Positions 58,199 through 64,000 of a stretch of DNA of 64,000 nucleotides are shown here, piece after piece. Position numbers and translations under genes: made by a program. Within the stretch, counting starts at the first letter, position 1. Each line of letters begins with the position of its first letter. Source of the DNA: Streptomyces anulatus (GTDB lineage Bacteria > Actinomycetota > Actinomycetes > Streptomycetales > Streptomycetaceae); the NCBI RefSeq assembly GCF_014650675.1, contig NZ_BMVK01000008.1:248001-312000 (forward strand). The letters are read 5' to 3'. The notes beneath the pieces are model-generated. The model did not search any database and had not been told where the DNA came from. It was given only the letters and a program-made list of their open reading frames with translations.

Positions 58199-59625
58199 TA
58201 GTAGAAGACGAACACCGCCGAGACCACGTACATGGCCACCGGCACCTCGCGGCCGCGGCCGGCCGCCAGGCGCAGCACGGAGAAGGCGATGAAGCCGATG
58301 CCGATGCCGTTGGTGATCGAGTACGTGAACGGCATCATCACCATCGCGAGGAACGCCGGGACCGCGAGCGTGTAGTCGCTCCAGTCGATGTCCCGCACCG
58401 AGCCCGCGATGATCAGGAAGCCGACCGCCAGCAGGGCGGGAGTGGCCGCCTGCGACGGGACCATGGTCGCCAGCGGTGTGAGGAACAGCGCCACCGAGAA
58501 GAGCAGACCGGTCACCACGCTCGCCAGTCCGGTGCGGGCGCCTTCGCCGACGCCCGCGGTGGACTCCACGAAGCACGTGGTGGCGGAGGAGGAGCTCGCA
58601 CCGCCCGCGGCGACCGCGATGCCGTCCACGAACAGCACCTTGTTGATGCCGGGGAAGTTGCCGTCCTGGTCCATCAGCTTCGCCTCGTCGCCGACGCCCA
58701 GGATGGTGCCCATCGCGTCGAAGAAGCAGGACAGCAGCACGGTGAAGACGAACAGCACGCCGGTCAGGACGCCGACCTTCTCGAAGCCGCCGAACAGGCT
58801 GACCTCGCCGAGCAGACCGAAGTCCGGCGCGGAGACCGGGTTGCCCGGCCATGCGGGCGTCGTCAGACCCCACGCCCCGTCGGGCAGGCCGGCCACCGCG
58901 TCGATGACCAGGGCGACGACCGTCATGGCGACGATCGAGATCAGGATCGCGCCGGGCACCTTGCGCACGATCAGCGCGAGCGTGAGCAGCGCGCCGAGGA
59001 CGAAGACGAGTACCGGCCAGCCGTCGAGGTGGCCGCTGCCGCCGAGCTGGAGCGGCACGGTGGTGTGCGCGGCGTCGGGAATGCGCGAGACGAAGCCGGA
59101 GTCGACGAGGCCGATCAGCAGGATGAAGAGGCCGATACCGATCGCGATGCCCTTGCGGAGCGACTTCGGCACGGCGTTCATCACGCGTTCCCGCAGCCCG
59201 GTGGCGACCAGCAGCATCACCACGATGCCCGCGAGGACGACCATGCCCATCGCGTCCGGCCAGCTCATCCGGGGAGCGAGCTGGAGCGCGACGACCGTGT
59301 TGACGCCGAGGCCGGCGGCGAGCGCGATCGGCACATTGCCGATGACGCCCATCAGCAGGGTGGAGAACGCGGCGGACAGCACGGTGGCGGTGACCAGCTG
59401 ACCGTTGTCGAGCTGGTTGCCGTACATGTCCTTCGCGCTGCCCAGGATGATCGGGTTGAGCACGATGATGTACGCCATCGCGAAGAACGTGGCGAACCCG
59501 CCGCGGAACTCGCGGGCGACGGTCGACCCCCGCTCGGAGATCTTGAAGAACCGGTCCAGGCTGCCCTGGGACTGCGGAGCCGAGGGGGGCGGGGAGTCGA
59601 CCGGAGCGGGGGCCGAGGGGGGCAT
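58171..59625 (-). CDS. NCS2-family purine permease (AzgA/PbuG type)
   Basis: A 484-residue transporter with about 13-14 membrane segments. FFAMAYIIVLNPIILG and the signature NVPIALAAGLGVNTVVALQL identify the adenine/guanine/hypoxanthine group of the NCS2 family; the later SCFFDAMGTILGVGDEAKLM and SSSSATTCFVESTAGVGEGA motifs line the substrate site. It imports purine bases with protons. The first 24 residues are Pro/Ser-rich. The ATG is preceded by GAGGTCACCC. The stop lies in the duplicated segment. Confidence 0.94.
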   Translation of the reverse strand: MPPSAPAPVDSPPPSAPQSQGSLDRFFKISERGSTVAREFRGGFATFFAMAYIIVLNPIILGSAKDMYGNQLDNGQLVTATVLSAAFSTLLMGVIGNVPIALAAGLGVNTVVALQLAPRMSWPDAMGMVVLAGIVVMLLVATGLRERVMNAVPKSLRKGIAIGIGLFILLIGLVDSGFVSRIPDAAHTTVPLQLGGSGHLDGWPVLVFVLGALLTLALIVRKVPGAILISIVAMTVVALVIDAVAGLPDGAWGLTTPAWPGNPVSAPDFGLLGEVSLFGGFEKVGVLTGVLFVFTVLLSCFFDAMGTILGVGDEAKLMDQDGNFPGINKVLFVDGIAVAAGGASSSSATTCFVESTAGVGEGARTGLASVVTGLLFSVALFLTPLATMVPSQAATPALLAVGFLIIAGSVRDIDWSDYTLAVPAFLAMVMMPFTYSITNGIGIGFIAFSVLRLAAGRGREVPVAMYVVSAVFVFYYAMPALGLT

Positions 59626-59837
59626 GGGTGACCTCAGTCGTACGTAGAGGGGGTGGGCGCAGTGGGACGGCAGATGATCGAAATTGGATGTTCAGACGAA
59701 CAATTCGAGCCAACCCAAAGCAGATTCAGTATGAATACATCAAGCGAAGATCGCTATCTCCGCGCGTAGACCCGCGTGGCCCCTGGGGCCGACCGGCCCG
59801 TACACCCCCCGATCAGGTGGCCCCATACACTGAACTC
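59626..59837. promoter_or_regulatory. AT-richer divergent promoter region
   Basis: Between the purine permease and the DUF2530 gene. It holds two short palindromes, TGTTC-AGAC-GAACA (59689-59702) and ATTCA-GTA-TGAAT (59724-59736), and TACACT (59826-59831), the -10 box of the DUF2530 gene. A purine-responsive operator is possible but unproven. No riboswitch fold was recognised. Confidence 0.45.
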
Positions 59838-60170
59838 ATGGAGAAGTGGACACCGAAGCACGAGGCGCCCGAACCCCTGGAGGGCCCCGTCGTCGCCACC
59901 GTCGTCGGCGGCACGATCCTCTGGTTCGTCCTCTTCCTCGCCCAGCTCCCCTTCTACGGCTGGTTCGCCGACCGCGGCCACACCTGGTGGGTGTGGACCC
60001 CGCTGGCCGGCGCCGGGCTCGGCCTGATCGGCATCTGGTACGTCCGGGGGCGCGACGCCGCCCTCAAGCGGCACGCGGCCAAGGTCGAGGCCAAGGACGC
60101 CGCGGGGGCCGAGGCGGCGGACAGCGCGCTGGGCGGCGACCCGGCGGGACGCACCGACCGGACCGCCTGA
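59838..60170 (+). CDS. DUF2530 membrane protein
   Basis: A 110-residue actinobacterial protein with two membrane helices (about 20-42 and 53-72): PEPLEGPVVATVVGGTILWF and the HTWWVWTPLAGAGLGLIGI block are typical of DUF2530. The C-terminal 40 residues are charged and cytosolic. TACACT six bases before the ATG and no ribosome-binding site suggest a leaderless message. Function unknown. The 159 bases between it and the ATPase gene hold no gene. Confidence 0.88.
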   Translation: MEKWTPKHEAPEPLEGPVVATVVGGTILWFVLFLAQLPFYGWFADRGHTWWVWTPLAGAGLGLIGIWYVRGRDAALKRHAAKVEAKDAAGAEAADSALGGDPAGRTDRTA

Positions 60171-60329
60171 CACCGCCCCCGGGCCGCCCGCATCCGTCTC
60201 CGTGCGACACCTGAGCAGGACGCCTCCGCGAAGCTCCCGTACGACCTCGGTGCCGACTTCGTCCTCCCCTGGTCGGATCTTCGCCCCTCCGGCGGGTGAT
60301 TCGCCGCGCACGCCCGTACCGTCGAACCC

Positions 60330-62849
60330 ATGACGCAGCGGGCACTCGATTCCTCCGGGGAGCAGACCCCCGGATCCTCCCGGCCGACCATGATCGACGC
60401 GGGGGCGGAACTCGACCCCGTGCACCCCATGGAGCCACCGCCGGCCCGCCGGCCCGACGGTCTGAGCACCGCCGAGGTCGCCGAACGGGTCGCGCGCGGC
60501 GAGGTCAACGACGTACCCGTACGGTCCTCGCGCTCGGTCACCGAGATCGTCCGGGCCAACGTCTTCACCCGGTTCAACCTGATCATCGGCGTGCTCTGGG
60601 TGATCATGCTGTTCGTCGCGCCGATCCAGGACAGCCTCTTCGGCTTCGTGATCGTCGCCAACACCGGCATCGGCATCATCCAGGAGTGGCGGGCCAAGAA
60701 GACCCTGGACAGCCTCGCGGTGATCGGCGAGGCGAAGCCGACGGTGCGGCGCGACGGGGTCGCCGCCGAGATCTCCACCTCCGAGATCGTCCTCGGCGAC
60801 CTGGTCGAGCTCGGCCCCGGCGACAAGGTGGTCGTGGACGGCACGGTCTCCGAGGCCGACAGCCTGGAGATCGACGAGTCGCTGCTCACCGGGGAGGCCG
60901 ACCCGGTGATCAAGCGGGCCGGCGACCCCGTGATGTCCGGCAGCTTCGTCGTCGCGGGGGGCGGCGCGTTCACCGCGACCAAGGTGGGCCGCGAGGCGTA
61001 CGCCGCGCAGCTCGCCGAGGAGGCGTCGCGCTTCACGCTCGTCCACTCGGAGCTGCGCAGCGGCATCAGCACGATCCTGAAGTACGTCACCTGGATGATG
61101 GTGCCGACGGCGATCGGGCTGATCATCAGCCAGCTGGTCGTGAAGGACAACAACTTCAAGGAGTCCGTCGCCAGGACCGTCGGCGGCATCGTCCCGATGA
61201 TCCCCGAGGGGCTGGTCCTGCTGACCTCGGTGGCCTTCGCCATCGGCGTCGTACGGCTGGGCCGCAAGCAGTGCCTGGTGCAGGAGCTGCCCGCCATCGA
61301 GGGCCTCGCGCGGGTCGACGTGGTCTGCCTGGACAAGACGGGGACCCTCACCGAGGGCGGCATGGACGTCACGGAGGTCCGGCCGCTCAACGGGAGCGAC
61401 GAGGCGTACGTGACGCAGGTGCTGCGGACCTTCGGCTCCTCGGACCCCCGGCCCAACGCCAGCCTCCAGGCCATCATCGACGCGTACCCGGCGTCCGGCG
61501 GCGACGCGCTTCCGGCGAGCGGCGGCGACGCGCTTCCGGCGTCCGGCGGCGACGCGGAGAGCTGGACGGTCACCGACGCGATGCCGTTCTCCTCGGCGCG
61601 CAAGTACAGCGGCGCGGCGTTGACGGAGGCCGACGGAACGGACTCCGTCTGGCTGCTCGGCGCCCCCGACGTCCTGCTGTCCGAGGGCGACGCGACCCTC
61701 ACCGAGATCGAGCAGCTCAACGAGCAGGGCCTGCGGGTGCTGCTGCTGGCCCGTGCCGAGGGCGAGCTGGACGCGCCCGGCGCGGCGGCCGGGGCCGCCC
61801 CCACCGCCCTGGTCGTGCTGGAGCAGCGGCTGCGGCCGGACGCGGGCGACACGCTCGCCTACTTCGCCGACCAGAACGTGGCCACCAAGGTCATCTCCGG
61901 CGACAACGCGGTCTCGGTCGGCGCGGTCGCCGGGAAGCTGGGTCTCGCGGGCGCGGAGAACACGCTGGACGCCCGCCGGCTGCCCACCGACCCGGACGAG
62001 ATGGCCACGGCCATGGAGGAGAACGCGGTCTTCGGCCGGGTCACCCCGCAGCAGAAGCGGGACATGGTCGCCGCCCTCCAGTCGCGCGGCCACACGGTCG
62101 CGATGACCGGCGACGGCGTGAACGACGTGCTGGCGCTCAAGGACGCCGACATCGGCGTCTCGATGGGTTCGGGCTCGGAGGCGACGCGGGCGGTGGCACA
62201 GATCGTGCTGCTGAACAACAGCTTCGCGACGCTGCCCTCGGTGGTCGCCGAGGGCCGCCGGGTGATCGGCAACATCACCCGGGTCGCGACGCTCTTCCTG
62301 ACCAAGACGGTCTACTCGGTGCTGCTGGCGATCCTGGTGGTGTGCTTCCAGGTGGAGTACCCGTTCCTGCCGAGGCACCTGACCCTGCTGTCCACGCTGA
62401 CCATCGGCGTCCCGGCGTTCTTCCTGGCGCTCGCGCCCAACAAGGAGCGGGCCCAGCCCCACTTCGTACGCCGGGTCATGCGGTACGCGATCCCCTCGGG
62501 CGTCATCGCGGCGGCGGCCACCTTCGCCACGTACCTGGTGGCGCGGCACTACTACAGCGGCGAGGGCGCGCTGGAGGCGGAGACGAGCGCGGCGACGCTG
62601 ACGCTGTTCCTGGTCTCGATGTGGGTCCTGGCGATCATCGCCCGCCCGTACACCTGGTGGCGCGTCGGCCTGGTGGCGGCGATGGGGCTCGGCTTCCTGA
62701 TCGTGCTCGTGGTGCCGTGGCTCCAGGGCTTCTTCGCGCTGAAGCTGGTGGGCGCGCCGATGCCGTGGACGGCGGTCGGCATCGCGGTGGCGGCGGCCGC
62801 CCTGCTGGAGTTCACCTGGCGCTGGGTGGGGCGGCGCTTCGGGATGTAG
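60330..62849 (+). CDS. P-type cation-transporting ATPase (HAD-IC)
   Basis: An 839-residue P-type ATPase, close to the actinobacterial CtpE group. Phosphorylation site CLDKTGTLTE (Asp335), TGEAD actuator motif (LLTGEADPVI), membrane motif VPMIPEGLVLLTSVAFAIGV and hinge GDGVNDVLALKDADIGVSMG are intact; ten membrane helices are expected. CtpE of mycobacteria takes up calcium, so calcium is the best guess, not proven here. The nucleotide-binding domain holds a threefold PASGGDAL repeat. TACCGT seven bases before the ATG suggests a leaderless message. Confidence 0.94.
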   Translation: MTQRALDSSGEQTPGSSRPTMIDAGAELDPVHPMEPPPARRPDGLSTAEVAERVARGEVNDVPVRSSRSVTEIVRANVFTRFNLIIGVLWVIMLFVAPIQDSLFGFVIVANTGIGIIQEWRAKKTLDSLAVIGEAKPTVRRDGVAAEISTSEIVLGDLVELGPGDKVVVDGTVSEADSLEIDESLLTGEADPVIKRAGDPVMSGSFVVAGGGAFTATKVGREAYAAQLAEEASRFTLVHSELRSGISTILKYVTWMMVPTAIGLIISQLVVKDNNFKESVARTVGGIVPMIPEGLVLLTSVAFAIGVVRLGRKQCLVQELPAIEGLARVDVVCLDKTGTLTEGGMDVTEVRPLNGSDEAYVTQVLRTFGSSDPRPNASLQAIIDAYPASGGDALPASGGDALPASGGDAESWTVTDAMPFSSARKYSGAALTEADGTDSVWLLGAPDVLLSEGDATLTEIEQLNEQGLRVLLLARAEGELDAPGAAAGAAPTALVVLEQRLRPDAGDTLAYFADQNVATKVISGDNAVSVGAVAGKLGLAGAENTLDARRLPTDPDEMATAMEENAVFGRVTPQQKRDMVAALQSRGHTVAMTGDGVNDVLALKDADIGVSMGSGSEATRAVAQIVLLNNSFATLPSVVAEGRRVIGNITRVATLFLTKTVYSVLLAILVVCFQVEYPFLPRHLTLLSTLTIGVPAFFLALAPNKERAQPHFVRRVMRYAIPSGVIAAAATFATYLVARHYYSGEGALEAETSAATLTLFLVSMWVLAIIARPYTWWRVGLVAAMGLGFLIVLVVPWLQGFFALKLVGAPMPWTAVGIAVAAAALLEFTWRWVGRRFGM
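61491..61556 (+). repeat. 24-bp tandem repeat inside the ATPase gene
   Basis: Units GCGTCCGGCGGCGACGCG plus CTTCCG at 61491, GCGAGCGGCGGCGACGCG plus CTTCCG at 61515, and a third partial unit at 61539. The length is a multiple of three, so it encodes PASGGDAL copies in the nucleotide-binding domain of the ATPase and can vary without breaking the frame. Confidence 0.9.
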
Positions 62850-62888
62850 GGGGCGGGCCCGCGCAACCCCCGGGAAGCGCGGGCACGG

Positions 62889-62928
62889 GAAAGCCCCCGG
62901 GAGGACGGTGGTCCTCCCGGGGGCTTTC
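62889..62928. terminator. Bidirectional intrinsic terminator
   Basis: Perfect 18-base stem GAAAGCCCCCGGGAGGAC / GTCCTCCCGGGGGCTTTC with a four-base loop GGTG. It lies between the convergent stops of the P-type ATPase (62849) and the secreted protein (62940) and should serve both; TTTC ends each arm. Confidence 0.95.
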
Positions 62929-62939
62929 GCCTGTCGGTC

Positions 62940-63797
62940 CTACTTCACGTCGAGGTAGTCGCCCTTGGCCGAGACGGCCGGGGTGCTCGGCGTGCCGGCG
63001 AAGCTGTAGCGCCAGGTGCCGTCGGCCGAGGCCTTGACGGTGGTCTTCAGGGTGCCGGTCGAGCTGGTCTTGACCGTCTTGACGGTCGTGTAGCTCTTGG
63101 CGCCCTTCTTCTTGAACTGAAGCTTCACGGCCTGCTTGCTGTAGCCCTTGTACGTGCCGGTGTCCCAGTTCGCACGGGTCAGCTTGCCGGTGACCGTGAT
63201 GGTCTTGCCCTTCTTCACGGGCTCCGGGGAGGCGTTCACGGTCAGCTTGGAGAACCGCTGGACGCGGACCTTGGAGACCGCGTCGCGCTCCAGTTCCTGG
63301 CCGTCGTTGGCACCGGCCGCCGCCCCGACGCGCCACCAGGTCGCGTCCGAGTTCAGCATCAGACCCGGGTCGAGGGTGATGGTGCCCTTGCAGGTCGTGG
63401 TGGTCGCGTTGACCACCTTGCAGGAGACCGACTTCTCGTTCGGGCCGAAGCCGAAGCTGTTCTCGTCGTCGACGGACGAGCCGATCCAGATGAACACGGC
63501 GGCGCCGGCGATGCCGGAGTCGTCGGTGGCCGTCACGGTGTAGGGCACCGTCTGCTTCGACTTGGTGCCGACCACGATCGGCTTGCCGCCGTTGACGACC
63601 GCCGAGGTGATCTTCGCGTCGTCGGCCTGGGTGGCGGCGAACGAGCGCTTCGTCTTCTCCCCGGCCGAGGGCTGGGGGGCGGTGACTCCGTGGTCCACGG
63701 TCCACGAACGACCGTCATCGGCCTGCGCGGCCGGTACTGCGAGAGCGGAAAGGGCCAGGGCGCCGGAAACGGCGGCCACGGTGGCACGAATACGCAT
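62940..63797 (-). CDS. Secreted protein with C-terminal beta-sandwich repeat domain
   Basis: A 285-residue exported protein. The signal peptide occupies residues 1-26 (GALALSALAVPAAQA). Residues about 55-180 form an Ig-like domain (KITSAVVNGGKPIVVGTKSK on) with two Cys (SCKVV, TTCKG). Residues about 187-285 (LTVNASPEPVKKGKTITVTG) are a second beta-sandwich that is the paralogue of the one in the protein at 33995-34774. GGGGA lies a few bases before the ATG. Probably an extracellular binding or structural protein; function unknown. Confidence 0.85.
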   Translation of the reverse strand: MRIRATVAAVSGALALSALAVPAAQADDGRSWTVDHGVTAPQPSAGEKTKRSFAATQADDAKITSAVVNGGKPIVVGTKSKQTVPYTVTATDDSGIAGAAVFIWIGSSVDDENSFGFGPNEKSVSCKVVNATTTTCKGTITLDPGLMLNSDATWWRVGAAAGANDGQELERDAVSKVRVQRFSKLTVNASPEPVKKGKTITVTGKLTRANWDTGTYKGYSKQAVKLQFKKKGAKSYTTVKTVKTSSTGTLKTTVKASADGTWRYSFAGTPSTPAVSAKGDYLDVK

Positions 63798-64000
63798 GTG
63801 TCCCCAAGTGGAGAAGGGGTCCCGGGGCGCGCTTGTGTCGTCAGCCCGGCGGGACCCATCTGATCCATGAGCCTCTTGGCTCACAGGAACAGACAGGCGA
63901 ACCATGCCAATGGTTGTACGATCTATGACTTTTTCGTGAAGACCATTCGGGACGACCGTTCGGGACGACCGTGCGCCCGCCGCGAGCCCGTAGGAGCCGA
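63798..64000. other. Upstream region of the secreted protein gene
   Basis: A 203-base region to the window end. It contains an AT-richer patch (ATCTATGACTTTTTCGTGAA at about 63922-63941) that may hold the promoter of the secreted protein, and a direct repeat TTCGGGACGACCG twice at about 63947-63972. No gene is seen. Confidence 0.45.

Noticed and set aside
59626..59837. Possible purine riboswitch before the NCS2 permease
   Set aside because: No conserved purine-aptamer elements could be found; only short palindromes are present.
59754..62549. 931-codon minus-strand open frame opposite the DUF2530 and P-type ATPase genes
   Set aside because: Runs antisense across two well supported genes and the gap between them; composition is that of a shadow frame.

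Overview
The window is GC-rich chromosomal DNA of a streptomycete. The evidence is GC-rich third codon positions, many GTG and some TTG starts, four-base stop/start overlaps (GTGA, ATGA), an actinomycete-type gas vesicle cluster, and the typical mix of TetR/MarR/XRE regulators, DUF574 methyltransferases, LAXTG-anchored and FG-GAP secreted proteins. I see no rRNA, tRNA, CRISPR array, integrase, transposase or replication origin. Some 65 protein genes can be supported, nearly all on the strand and in the frame that codon usage favours.

Layout. 1-2400: serC with its terminator, a Uma2-type nuclease-fold protein and a DUF4259 protein. 2485-8808 (minus strand): a complete, translationally coupled gas vesicle operon in the order gvpO-A-F-G-Y-Z-J-L-S-K, followed by an Asp23-family gene. 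A perfect 27-bp palindrome covers the gvpO start. 8976-14631: small enzymes, a MarR regulator with a paired operator divergent from an isochorismatase-like hydrolase, and a patch of winged-helix/DUF6879/XRE genes in which the XRE gene has been cut off by a neighbouring acetyltransferase gene. 14736-17650: a DrrAB-type ABC exporter divergent from its probable TetR repressor, with three operators exactly 21 bp apart. 17682-24943: F420-type oxidoreductase, secreted propeller, SGNH hydrolase, two TetR genes, a membrane protein and a GH3 glycosidase.

25011-31727: a two-component system with a GerMN lipoprotein, divergent from a lipoprotein / HlyD-like / MacB-type ATPase / permease export operon; this looks like an envelope-stress or peptide-efflux module. 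31787-42712: CPBP protease, DUF574 methyltransferase, secreted proteins (including an HNH nuclease and a large LAXTG-anchored protein with a possible PD-(D/E)XK nuclease core), an EthD gene with three operators but no regulator, and a secreted trypsin-fold protein that has lost its catalytic His and Ser. 43016-46243: XRE, DUF574 methyltransferase and a PucR-like regulator in one transcription unit. 46268-55702: Baeyer-Villiger-type monooxygenase, SDR, a receptor-type Ser/Thr kinase with an extracellular solute-binding domain, proline iminopeptidase, aldo/keto reductase and RNA 2',3'-cyclic phosphodiesterase. 55886-64000: MarR/MFS pair, ribbon-helix-helix protein, purine permease, DUF2530 protein, a P-type ATPase and a secreted protein that is a paralogue of the one at 33995.

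Regulatory DNA is well preserved. Several palindromic operators can be read directly, four strong hairpin terminators are present, and about ten genes have a TANNNT -10 box 6-7 bases before the start codon, which suggests leaderless transcripts. The most unusual items are the operator over gvpO, the three-operator array without a regulator at 36679-36753, the anchored putative nuclease, and the catalytically dead protease.
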